A stretch of 64,000 nucleotides of DNA from Terriglobia bacterium (lineage in GTDB: Bacteria; Acidobacteriota; Terriglobia; Terriglobales; Acidobacteriaceae). The first letter of the stretch is position 1, and each line of letters begins with the position of its first letter. The DNA lies in assembly GCA_020073105.1 (NCBI GenBank), contig JAIQFW010000005.1, positions 1 to 64,000 on the forward strand, written 5' to 3'. Shown piece after piece: positions 52,310 through 60,239 of the stretch. Below the pieces are notes generated by a model that was given only the letters and a program-made list of their open reading frames with translations, had not been told where the DNA came from and did no database searches. A program made the translations under genes and the position numbers.

Positions 52310-52828
52310 CTACTGCAGGGCAGTGTAGGCCGCGCAGGCCGCCTTGGTCGTGACCGGGGCAGCAGCGCTGGCCGTATAGCGGATGACCGCGTCTTCGTTC
52401 GAGCAAAATCCGCGCACACCGGTTTGACTCAACGCCGCCGGCGCGCCGCCAACGGTGTAGGCGCTGTTAATGCCGCCGCCCGCGGTTACACCCAGACCGA
52501 AGAAATAGCCGCTCTTAGCGCTGCCTGCAGCCGTAGCCTGGGCCACGATCCAGTCAACCAGGCAGGAACTCGTCGATGTTGGTGTGGTACAGCCAGTTGA
52601 AGCTGAGGGGCCCAGAGCCGGAATGGTGCCGGCGTATCCCACTGTCGGATAGGTTGAAAAGTAACTGATTTGGGCCGTGTTCAGAGTCCGAATCGAACTG
52701 ACCGCAGACGACTCGTTGGCCGCGATGCGGGCCCGTAACAGGTTCGGAATCGCGATGGCCGCGATAATCAGAATGATGGCCACCACGATCAGCAGTTCGA
52801 TCAGTGAAAACCCCTTTTGCCTCTGCAT
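52310..52828 (-). CDS. Type IV pilin paralogue 3
   Basis: 172 residues from ATG 52828, which has AAGGA upstream; an earlier ATG at 52867 would give an unusually long leader. Leader MQRQKG, then FSLIELLIVVAIILIIAAIA. The C-terminal FCSNEDAVIRYTASAAAPVT and AACAAYTALQ ending match paralogue 2. First of the three tandem pilin genes in transcription order. Confidence 0.92.
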   Translation of the reverse strand: MQRQKGFSLIELLIVVAIILIIAAIAIPNLLRARIAANESSAVSSIRTLNTAQISYFSTYPTVGYAGTIPALGPSASTGCTTPTSTSSCLVDWIVAQATAAGSAKSGYFFGLGVTAGGGINSAYTVGGAPAALSQTGVRGFCSNEDAVIRYTASAAAPVTTKAACAAYTALQ

Positions 52829-53091
52829 GTTGCTATGTCCTTCTCCTGAAGAGTGAACTTTGTCCATAAGATCACTCTAATCTTTCGCAATTCAGTGGCC
52901 ATTCAGACTTGCAGGTAGCTCCGGGCCAATGCATTCCGTAAACCGTTGCCACCGCACGCCCCTAGGCGGACAACTGGGGAAGGCCATTGAGCCAAGCATA
53001 GCCTCTTTGGCCCGTAGGGGCAACCGGTGTAACAAATTCCGTCCACCCGTCGCCAGGGTCGGCCCGTGCTCTACAATTCCAAGGGTTCTCT

Positions 53092-54219
53092 ATGGGATCC
53101 AACGACAGGCTTACCATTCATTCCGATATCTCCCGCGCGTGGTCGATTCCCGCCCGGTTCTACGTCGATTCCGAGGTGTTTGCTCTGGAGCGGGAGCGGA
53201 TATTCGCCCGGGCCTGGCAAGTTGTGGGGCACTCCGATCAGCTGAAGAACCCGGGTGACTTTTTTACTACCGAATTGCACGGAGAGCCGCTGTTGCTGGT
53301 GCGCGGGACGCAAGGCGAACTGCGCGGTTTCTACAACGTCTGCCGGCACCGGGCCGGGCCGCCGGCGGAGGGTTGTGGGTCGCGCAAGCTGTTTCGCTGC
53401 GGCTACCACGGATGGACCTATGGACTCGATGGAGCGCTCATCAGCGCTCCCGAGTTCGAGGGTGCATACGACTTCAAGCCAGAACAATTCGCGCTCATTC
53501 CGGTGCGCGTCGAGGAATGGTTCAACCTCATCTTCGTCAATCTCGATCCGAAGGCGGAGCCCTTGATGAAGAGTTTGGGTGAACTGCCCAAGCAGGCGGC
53601 ACGATTCAACTTTGCCGGGATGAAGCTGTTTGAGCGGCGCACCTATGACACGAAGTGCAATTGGAAGACCTATGTGGACAACTATCTGGAGGGGTACCAC
53701 CTGCCGAGTGTCCATCCGGGATTGAACCGCGAACTGGACTACAACGCCTACACAGTCGAGCCGTATGCCCGCCACGTTCGGCAGTTCAGTCCGATCCGCG
53801 GAGCGCAACCGGGAGATGCCACTGCGCGCCGCTATCAGGAAGCCCGTGAGGATCTGACCACGGATTATTTCTGGATTTTCCCCAACTGGATGCTGAACTG
53901 CTACCCGGATAATGTCTCATTGAACATTGTGTTGCCGCTTGGGCCCGAACGGACGCTAGCCATTTTCGAGTGGTATTTGCCGGAGAAAGATTTGGGCAGT
54001 CAAACCGCGAACGATTCTGTGCGTTTCAGCGATGAAATCCAGATCGAAGATGGTGCTATCTGCGAGACAGTGCAGAAAAATCTTCATTCCCGCAGCTATC
54101 AACGCGGCCGCTACAGCGTCAAACAGGAGAAAGGGGTACATGCGTTCCATCGCATGTACGCAGAGGCCATGAACAACCAAGAATCTAACCGCAGAGGACG
54201 CAGGGGACGCGGAGAATAG
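53092..54219 (+). CDS. Rieske-type aromatic-ring-hydroxylating dioxygenase alpha subunit-like protein
   Basis: 375 residues. The Rieske centre is CRHRAGP and CGYHGWTYGLDG (about residues 84-110, Cys-x-His and Cys-x2-His ligands). The mononuclear iron motif DNYLEGYHLPSVH (about 200-212) gives the two His ligands. It may oxidise aromatic compounds, choline or carnitine-type quaternary amines; YLEGYHLPSVHP is shared by both groups. No beta subunit or reductase gene lies next to it. The last 12 or so codons and the stop are supplied by a CGCAGAG repeat, so the original C-terminus may have been replaced. Confidence 0.88.
   Translation: MGSNDRLTIHSDISRAWSIPARFYVDSEVFALERERIFARAWQVVGHSDQLKNPGDFFTTELHGEPLLLVRGTQGELRGFYNVCRHRAGPPAEGCGSRKLFRCGYHGWTYGLDGALISAPEFEGAYDFKPEQFALIPVRVEEWFNLIFVNLDPKAEPLMKSLGELPKQAARFNFAGMKLFERRTYDTKCNWKTYVDNYLEGYHLPSVHPGLNRELDYNAYTVEPYARHVRQFSPIRGAQPGDATARRYQEAREDLTTDYFWIFPNWMLNCYPDNVSLNIVLPLGPERTLAIFEWYLPEKDLGSQTANDSVRFSDEIQIEDGAICETVQKNLHSRSYQRGRYSVKQEKGVHAFHRMYAEAMNNQESNRRGRRGRGE
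54188..54215. repeat. Half-copy of the CGCAGAG repeat forming the 3' end of the Rieske gene
   Basis: ACCGCAGAGGACGCAG and GGGACGCGGAGA, immediately before the TAG stop at 54217-54219. It is translated as NRRGRRGRGE. The same family is found at 15105-15240 and 20995-21021. Confidence 0.65.
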
Positions 54220-54276
54220 AGAAAAACAGCCAAAGTTGGGCGGCCGCCGTCCCGTGGGTATTGCACGTCTCACGCC

Positions 54277-55449
54277 CTACTCAACCTTCACTAGCAAACA
54301 GGTCACGTCGTCGTGCTGGGGCGTTGCGCCAACGAAAGCATCGAGATCGCGCATGATGCTGCGCAGCAGGCCTTCGGGAGTGCCCGCGACCCCCAACTGC
54401 AACACGCTGAAAAGCCGCGGCTCGTCATATTCCTCGCCCCGGGCGTTGAGAGCTTCTACCAGACCGTCGGTGAAGACCACCAGCCAGTCGCCCGCGCGCA
54501 GACTCACGGTGCCCGCCTCATAACTCGCTTCCGCCTGAATACCCAAGGGCATCCCACCGCTGGTCAGGCGCTCGATGGCGCCCGATGCCCGGCGCAGGAT
54601 TGGCGCATTGTGTCCGGCATTGACATAGCTGAGGGTTCGACTTGGGGGATCGAACTCCGCCAGGAACGCGGTGGTGAATCGCAAACCGCCCTGGCTGTTA
54701 GTGGCGGCATAGCGATTCATGCCCGTTACCAGTTCCACCAGCGAACAGGGAACTGAGGACAACGTCTTAAGACTGGCTTGGAACGTGGCCATGAGCAGAG
54801 CGGCTGGAATGCTTTTGCCGGCGACATCGGCGACGGCGAGTAGAAAATGTGGCTGGGACTCAGTCGTTGACCGGGGAAAAACATCGTAGAAATCTCCGGC
54901 CACGGTGTTCGCGGGCCGGGTCGCGAACGCGAGGCTCAAGCCCGGGACCTGGGGAGGGCCTGCCGGCAGCAGCCACTTCTGAATGTCGCGCGCGATTTCG
55001 AGGTCGCGCTTCATCACCACGCGATCGGCGATCTCCAGCATCAGCAGAACGAAAAGCAGCGCCCCGCCGACAAAGTGAAAATCGAACTCTACGACTTCCA
55101 CCTGTCCAGCTTCATTGTGATGGCTGAAACTGCCTCCGGGGAAGACGAGAAGCAAGAAGCCAAGGAGCAACAGTACACGCCGGGCGGGGGTCAGCTTCTC
55201 CAGAATCGCCCAGGCGAGTCCCTGCGCGGTAGGCCAGAATCCGCTTTTTCGTGTGGCCGCGGGAGATTGCGCTTCAAAATCCCTCTGATAGAGCCGGTAG
55301 CTGGCGCGGGCGTCCGCGCTGAACTGCTTCCAGAGCTGCCCCAGTTCGAGGCCTTCGGTGACCCTTTGCCAGAACCTGTTCAGTGGCACGAGAAAGCCGG
55401 ATCGACGATTGGCCGGAGGCGGTACAGCGGGCGGGGTTGGAGTGCTCAT
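54277..55449 (-). CDS. Membrane PP2C-type serine phosphatase (SpoIIE/RsbU family)
   Basis: 390 residues. Two N-terminal membrane helices (VLLLLGFLLLVFPGGSF and VGGALLFVLLMLEIADRVVM) precede a SpoIIE-type PPM domain. RDIQKWLLP, VAGDFYDVF (metal Asp), LAVADVAGKSIPAALLM, NAGHNAPILR and FTDGLVEALN with HDDVTCLLVKV are conserved. It dephosphorylates anti-sigma-factor antagonists in partner-switching pathways. No anti-sigma factor or STAS gene is adjacent. Confidence 0.92.
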   Translation of the reverse strand: MSTPTPPAVPPPANRRSGFLVPLNRFWQRVTEGLELGQLWKQFSADARASYRLYQRDFEAQSPAATRKSGFWPTAQGLAWAILEKLTPARRVLLLLGFLLLVFPGGSFSHHNEAGQVEVVEFDFHFVGGALLFVLLMLEIADRVVMKRDLEIARDIQKWLLPAGPPQVPGLSLAFATRPANTVAGDFYDVFPRSTTESQPHFLLAVADVAGKSIPAALLMATFQASLKTLSSVPCSLVELVTGMNRYAATNSQGGLRFTTAFLAEFDPPSRTLSYVNAGHNAPILRRASGAIERLTSGGMPLGIQAEASYEAGTVSLRAGDWLVVFTDGLVEALNARGEEYDEPRLFSVLQLGVAGTPEGLLRSIMRDLDAFVGATPQHDDVTCLLVKVE

Positions 55450-55532
55450 CGAGTCCAGCCATTATAAGGTGAAAAAGGAACGCGTTTGGCCCGCTTTACG
55501 TCTGAAGCGCTGAGGCACTCCTGCACACCAAT

Positions 55533-56546
55533 CTAGCCCAAGAACAGATTCAGTTGCTCGCCGATTTCTGGAGATGGAACCGGGTGGCTGCGCTCACTGT
55601 AGCGGTCGTAGTCAGTGTGGATGCCGTATTTCTGGCGAAGACGAGCCATGAGTTGCGAAAGTCGTTTGCGATAGGACGTTGACAGGAAAGCACGGTCCTG
55701 GAAGCACTGCCGGTAGCTTGCGACCAGTTCAGGGAACTCTTTTTCCAGAAAGGGCATGAAAACCGCTGCCGAGCATGGCTTCAGGAACAGGGAATTGGCA
55801 AAAATGTATTTGCCCCCAACCTCGGCAACGGCGCGGACAATGGCTTCCAGATCACGGGGTGCATCGGTGATGCCGGGAAGAACCGGGGCGCAGATGACGC
55901 CAGCGGGGACGCCCGCGCGGTTGAGTTCGCGCACTGCTTCCAATCGTAGATCGGGGCGCGGGGCGCGCGGTTCGAGGATGCGGGCGAGATCGGTCTTGAG
56001 AGTGGTGACGGTGAGATTTACGAATAGCTTGTTTTGCCGGGAGACTTGCTGTAGCAGATCGACGTCGCGAAGAATCAGGTTCGACTTGGTGACGATGCCA
56101 ATCTCAAATCCCTTGTGCCGGGCAAATTCCTCCAAGATCGCGCGCGTCACCTCGAAGCGCTTCTCCGCCGGCTGATAGGGATCAGTCGCGGTTCCGATCG
56201 CGATTTCTTCCCCGGGCTTTACATGGCGAAGCTCCTGCCGCAGCAGGTCCGCAGCGTGTTGTTTGACGTAGATCTTCTGCTCGAACTCAATGCCATCACG
56301 CATCTCCATAAATTCGTGCGTGTAGCGGGCGTAGCAGTATTTGCAGGCGAACTCGCAACCGCGGTAGGGATTGATCGTCCAGGTAAACGGCATGCGCGAA
56401 GAGGTGCAGCGGTTAAGCAGGGAACGGATGGGCAGCGTGAAGTACTCGACTTCGTGGCCCTGGCGCAAGGATTCGCCGTCGGCGGCTAGCCGGGCGATGC
56501 CGACCAGCTTTGGCGTGGAATCCGGGAGCAGGGGCAGGGAAGACAT
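55533..56546 (-). CDS. SPL-like radical SAM protein
   Basis: 337 residues. NPYRGCEFACKYCYARYTHE (about residues 58-77) holds the CxxxCxxC [4Fe-4S]/SAM motif in the form typical of the Rv2578c/spore-photolyase-like group. GTATDPYQPAEKRFEVTRAI and TKSNLILRDVDLL fit the TIM-barrel. Function is unknown in this group; DNA repair or ligand synthesis has been proposed for relatives. It has no close functional neighbour. Confidence 0.87.
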   Translation of the reverse strand: MSSLPLLPDSTPKLVGIARLAADGESLRQGHEVEYFTLPIRSLLNRCTSSRMPFTWTINPYRGCEFACKYCYARYTHEFMEMRDGIEFEQKIYVKQHAADLLRQELRHVKPGEEIAIGTATDPYQPAEKRFEVTRAILEEFARHKGFEIGIVTKSNLILRDVDLLQQVSRQNKLFVNLTVTTLKTDLARILEPRAPRPDLRLEAVRELNRAGVPAGVICAPVLPGITDAPRDLEAIVRAVAEVGGKYIFANSLFLKPCSAAVFMPFLEKEFPELVASYRQCFQDRAFLSTSYRKRLSQLMARLRQKYGIHTDYDRYSERSHPVPSPEIGEQLNLFLG

Positions 56547-56724
56547 GGCGAGATTCGCCTTTTGTTCGCCATTGAAGATAGGCCACGCCGCCCATATTTG
56601 TCAACTGCTATGAGTTGCTCATGACCGGACACTTACGAATTGGGGTCAGTTCCGTCTGTTTCCGCAATTCATTCCGAACCGCAGGAAGAAACGGTTAGAC
56701 TCCAACGACAGGGACGCACAACTT

Positions 56725-57798
56725 GTGAAGACTGCTGACGGCTCGATCAAAGATTCTGACGGGAAGATCATATTCTTCAGCTTTGATCGATTCATGTCCG
56801 ACATCGTCCGGGGCAACTGTTGCTTCATCTGTGGAGTAGGACCAAAGGATGCTACGTTCAACGACGAGCATGTTCTTCCTGACTGGCTACTCAGAAAATA
56901 TCGACTGCATGATAAGAGCGTCACTCTCCCAAACGGCACACAATTCCGATATGGCGGGTTTACGGTTCCGTGTTGTGCTCGGTGCAATGCTCTTATGGGG
57001 GAGCAATTTGAAAATCCGATAAGAGAGCTATTCGCCAAAGGATCCGACGAAGTTAACCGGGAACTCAAGGAAAACGGACCTTGGAGGCTCTTTTGCTGGA
57101 TGTGTCTGATTTTCGTTAAGACCCACCTGAAGGACCAGTCCCTTAACCTTCATCTCGACCGTAGAAAGGGCAATGAGAAGATTGGGGAATTGCACGATTG
57201 GGGCCAGCTTCATCACATACATTGTATGGCCCGATCTTTTTACACAGGTTGTGAACTCAATGCGGAAACGATGGGTTCGCTCCTCGTGGTGCCTGCGAAG
57301 GTTCGTTCTCACTACGAGAGTTTTGACTACGTCGATCTTTCATTTGCCAGGACCATGTTACTGAGAATAGATGAGATCGCTGTTATTGCGGTCTTGGACG
57401 ACTCCCAAGGAGCTCTTAATATCTTCTCAGAAAAGCTAAACATGATAGGCGGCCCTTTGTCTCCCCTGCAAGCAAGAGAGATTGCGGCTCACTTCGCTTC
57501 AATCAATCTCCAGTTAGCGGAAAGGACTGTATTCGCGTCGGAATTCGATATTCTGACAGACAAATGCACAATCGTCGCCCGTCGCCCGCATCAACTAATG
57601 TTGTCTGACTGGAACAGTGAGATTCTAGGGGGAATCATGCATAGAATTTGCGATGAGATGCTTGTGGTTTTTCCAAACAAAGACGAAATCTCGGAGCAAA
57701 TCAAAACTGGTCGCCGTACGTTCTTGGTCGACGACAATGGCAATTTTGTAACGAACAGCATGGAACTAGAAGAAAACGGTTCCCATCAAGGTGCTTGA
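56725..57798 (+). CDS. HNH-like zinc protein, AT-rich accessory gene
   Basis: 357 residues. CCFICGVGPKD, NDEHVLPDWLL and CCARCNALMGEQFENP form the zinc-ribbon plus histidine core of HNH endonuclease-like proteins. The remaining 260 residues match nothing I recognise. Codon use and base composition are clearly AT-richer than those of the neighbours, which suggests recent transfer. It has no partner gene here. A nuclease or defence role is possible but unproven. Confidence 0.72.
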   Translation: MKTADGSIKDSDGKIIFFSFDRFMSDIVRGNCCFICGVGPKDATFNDEHVLPDWLLRKYRLHDKSVTLPNGTQFRYGGFTVPCCARCNALMGEQFENPIRELFAKGSDEVNRELKENGPWRLFCWMCLIFVKTHLKDQSLNLHLDRRKGNEKIGELHDWGQLHHIHCMARSFYTGCELNAETMGSLLVVPAKVRSHYESFDYVDLSFARTMLLRIDEIAVIAVLDDSQGALNIFSEKLNMIGGPLSPLQAREIAAHFASINLQLAERTVFASEFDILTDKCTIVARRPHQLMLSDWNSEILGGIMHRICDEMLVVFPNKDEISEQIKTGRRTFLVDDNGNFVTNSMELEENGSHQGA

Positions 57799-58182
57799 CC
57801 CCGACCCGCGTAAAAGTGGTCGTTCCAAATTAAGTCCGGCTTGCCTCCGGATCGACCATCTGCAATTCTCCGGGACACTCAGAAGAACGAATCGAGGGCT
57901 GGTCCGCCCCAACCTCCAACTCCAGCCTCGAGGGTGCCTCGTCCAAACTACGCTTGGGCGGGGTGTTCATCGACCACTTTCTGGTTCGTGGCTGTGGGCG
58001 CTCCACGGCGCCGAATCGCCCGCAGGCAGGCGCTCCGGTTCCACCGCTGGTCTCCCATCCTGTGACGATCCCGTGACAATAACTTAACAAGTTCCACCGC
58101 ATCTTCGCTGGCTGCTTATCCATCCAACGCTGTAGCCGGATCAGGATGTTCTGGCAGAGTCCGGCCAAAAGGAGAATCGGCG
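57799..58182. other. Intergenic region before the small-ORF pair
   Basis: About 380 bases. Open frames on both strands are present but lack family features and have poor start signals. The sequence around 57960-58060 is palindrome-rich (for example GGGCGCTCC-ACGGCGCC). The stretch 58065-58095 (GTGACAATAACTTAACAAG) is AT-rich and could hold the promoter of the next genes. Confidence 0.4.
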
Positions 58183-58275
58183 ATGTGGATGCGAAGCTGT
58201 GCGGCGTGCCGGCGGTTACTCAGAAAGCTGAGGTTATGCGATCAGATCCGATGCGAATGCGGGTGGGAGTGGTAA
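58183..58275 (+). CDS. 30-residue zinc-ribbon-like microprotein
   Basis: ATG 58183 has AAGGAG 8 bases upstream. The peptide begins MWMRSCAACRRLLRKLRLCD and ends CECGWEW. The CxxC ... CxC pairs and the terminal Trp residues look like a minimal zinc ribbon. It ends 4 bases before the next small ORF. Too short for standard gene finding; supported by the strong ribosome-binding site, Cys spacing and the coupling. Confidence 0.55.
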   Translation: MWMRSCAACRRLLRKLRLCDQIRCECGWEW

Positions 58276-58279
58276 CGTC

Positions 58280-58399
58280 ATGGCAAAGGTAATCGAGTTT
58301 TACGTGCCGGACCGGTTCCGAAAGACGGGACCCTGGATTCCTCCGGAACAACGTGGCAAGGTGATTGAGTTTCCATCACCGCAGAAAAAGTCTGCCTGA
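58280..58399 (+). CDS. 39-residue MAKVIEFY-type small protein
   Basis: The peptide begins MAKVIEFYVPDRFRKTGPWI and ends GKVIEFPSPQKKSA. The VIEF sequence occurs twice, once near each end. I recall short proteins with this start in other acidobacteria, but cannot check. It is basic and probably soluble. Start 4 bases after the stop of the 30-residue ORF, so the two are probably translated together. Confidence 0.6.
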   Translation: MAKVIEFYVPDRFRKTGPWIPPEQRGKVIEFPSPQKKSA

Positions 58400-58484
58400 A
58401 AATCACGGGACACGAAAGTGTGCTCGCCTAAGCCAAGTTTTTGTTCAGCTATCAGTTTCGATATAGTTGGCCAGGAGAAATGGT

Positions 58485-58982
58485 GTGCCCGACACAGCCG
58501 AGTACCTCGCCCGTATACGCCAGCATGTCCAAGCGAAGGAACCGCTAGCCCTGCAAGAGGAGACGCCAGGGGTTTTGGCGGAACTGATCGCGAACAAATC
58601 CCATCAGCAGCTCACTACACGGCCAAGCAAGGACAAGTGGTCGGTCTGCGAAATTCTTGCGCACCTGGCGGAAGACGAAATTGCCACGGCATGGCGCTAT
58701 CGGCAGATGGTGGAGCACGGCGGGATCGAACTCGCCGGGTTTGACCAGGACCTGTGGGCAAAAATGGGGAGCTATGCGGCACGGGTGCCGCAGGAGTCCC
58801 TGGAACTGTTCCGATTACTTCGTACCGCCAACCTGCAATTCCTGCAGCAGCTCTCGCCGGAGCAGTGGGAGTGCTTTGGCATTCATGCTGAGCGTGGCCG
58901 GATCACGGTCAGGGAATTGGCCGCCCATATGGCGGGACACGACATCAATCACGTCGAACAAATCCGCAAGATCCTGGGCTGA
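58485..58982 (+). CDS. DinB-like (DinB_2) metal-binding four-helix protein
   Basis: 165 residues from GTG 58485, with AGGAG 7 bases upstream; a TTG at 58467 is less likely. WSVCEILAHLAEDEIATAWR and ELAAHMAGHDINHVEQIRKI provide the three conserved histidines of the DinB fold. Proteins of this family include thiol-dependent S-transferases; the exact reaction is not indicated. Confidence 0.85.
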   Translation: MPDTAEYLARIRQHVQAKEPLALQEETPGVLAELIANKSHQQLTTRPSKDKWSVCEILAHLAEDEIATAWRYRQMVEHGGIELAGFDQDLWAKMGSYAARVPQESLELFRLLRTANLQFLQQLSPEQWECFGIHAERGRITVRELAAHMAGHDINHVEQIRKILG

Positions 58983-59680
58983 CGGGCCGGGCCACTTGCG
59001 ATGCCGGGTGAGACCGGCATCAGCTCAGTTTTCCGGGCCTGCTGAGCGGCGAGTGAATCCCCATCCGCCGCCGAGTTCGCGGACTGCCAGCGCCAGTTCA
59101 TTGCTGCCCTTCTTCAACGGAAGGTGAACAGTGTCGTTCTCCGGTTTCACGATGCCGAGAAACCCGGGATCGCGGAAACCCTGTGCACTTCGGCCACGGT
59201 AGAGAATCTTGAGGGCCTGGCCCGCCCTAACCCTCTACCCTTACTTTCGAGGGTGCCAGTAGTGTCGCGATTCCCGGTCAAGCCCGAACCGCCTCGTGAA
59301 ACCTCCGTTTGTGGTTGCGGAACTCGGTGCAGCACCTTTTCTCAGGCTACTGATCGGCCATCCGCATAGATGTGAGCCGGGGTCCCACCGGCGCTGGGAG
59401 CAGGAAGATCAGCAGTGTGCCCAGCACACTCAACCAAGCCGTCGCAAGCATTGGGCGGTTCGTCACGGTCTTTTCCAGCATAACGCGCTGAAATCGGGGT
59501 CGTCTTTAGAATTTCGCAGAACTTTGGCTACGAAAGTGTGGATTCAACCGGAACCTTAGACCGACAGAGAAAAGAATCGATGTCTTGAAGAGAGTTGCGA
59601 GTTGCTGAATGCGCCACCCAGCACTAGAATGGCCCCGCGCTGAATCAGTCTGATAGTTTGCTTCTCAATCAGGAGGAGAC
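58983..59680. other. Gene-poor stretch holding one decayed gene remnant
   Basis: About 700 bases between the DinB-like gene and the secreted-protein gene. A degraded C-terminal coding fragment lies at 59025-59234 (minus strand). The rest (59235-59680) shows only short frames without family features or ribosome-binding sites. The last 60 bases hold the leader and promoter of the next gene. Confidence 0.5.
59025..59234 (-). pseudogene. Remnant of a C-terminal beta-sandwich domain
   Basis: The minus strand reads VRAGQALKILYRGRSAQGFR, then DPGFLGIVKPENDTVHLPLK, then KGSNELALAVRELGGGWGF, and ends at a TGA (59025-59027). The pattern LPLKKGxNELxLAVxExxGGWGF is one I associate with the C-terminal sugar-binding-like domain of secreted acidobacterial amidohydrolases. 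Immediately upstream is an in-frame TAG and no N-terminal domain, so only the tail survives. Confidence 0.5.
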
Positions 59681-60145
59681 ATGAAAGCAAGAACAGCCGT
59701 ATTGACTCTCGCAATGTGTTTTTTCGCAGCAGCAGTTGGCTTCGCAAGCGACGCAAACATGGGCACGTGGAAGCTGAACGAGGCCAAATCGAAGTTCGCC
59801 GCGGGGGCACCCAAGAACCACACGGTTGTCTACGAGGCAGCCGGTGACAACGTGAAAGTCACGGTGGATGGGACCGGCAGCGATGGTAAGCCTACGCACA
59901 ACGAGTGGACGGGCAAGTTCGACGGGAACGACTACCCCGTCACGGGCGATCCGACTTCAGACATGCGGTCCTACAAGAGGGTCGATGACCGAACGCTGGA
60001 GTTAACCTCGAAGAAGGACGGCAAGGTGACTGTTACCGGCCGAATTGCCGTGTCGAAGAATGGCAAGAGCCGCACCGTCACTACCAGCGGAACCGATGCC
60101 ATGGGCATGAAGGTAGAGAACACTGCAGTGTACGACAAGCAGTAG
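59681..60145 (+). CDS. Secreted lipocalin-like small protein
   Basis: 154 residues. AGGAGGAG precedes the ATG. The signal peptide (TAVLTLAMCFFAAAVGFAS) is followed by NMGTWKLNEAKSKFAAGAP, GTGSDGKPTHNEWTGKFDGN and GRIAVSKNGKSRTVTTSGTD, a beta-rich pattern common in small exported acidobacterial proteins of unknown function. A strong terminator follows, so it is monocistronic. Confidence 0.8.
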   Translation: MKARTAVLTLAMCFFAAAVGFASDANMGTWKLNEAKSKFAAGAPKNHTVVYEAAGDNVKVTVDGTGSDGKPTHNEWTGKFDGNDYPVTGDPTSDMRSYKRVDDRTLELTSKKDGKVTVTGRIAVSKNGKSRTVTTSGTDAMGMKVENTAVYDKQ

Positions 60146-60175
60146 CGGGAATCTTCCCGCCGCTGAGTAAAAGTG

Positions 60176-60212
60176 ATGCCCTCCCGCCCGGTTGTGAACG
60201 GGAGGGCATTTG
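60176..60212 (+). terminator. Rho-independent terminator
   Basis: ATGCCCTCCCG (60176-60186) pairs with CGGGAGGGCAT (60199-60209), followed by TTTG. It lies 31 bases after the secreted-protein stop. A second small stem (AGCGGGA-ATCT-TCCCGCC) precedes it. Confidence 0.75.
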
Positions 60213-60239
60213 TACCGAGCGAGGCTCAGGCCACTTCAC

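Noticed and set aside
57791-58087. 98-residue plus-strand frame after the HNH-like gene
   Set aside because: No ribosome site, biased low-complexity composition and no recognisable domain.
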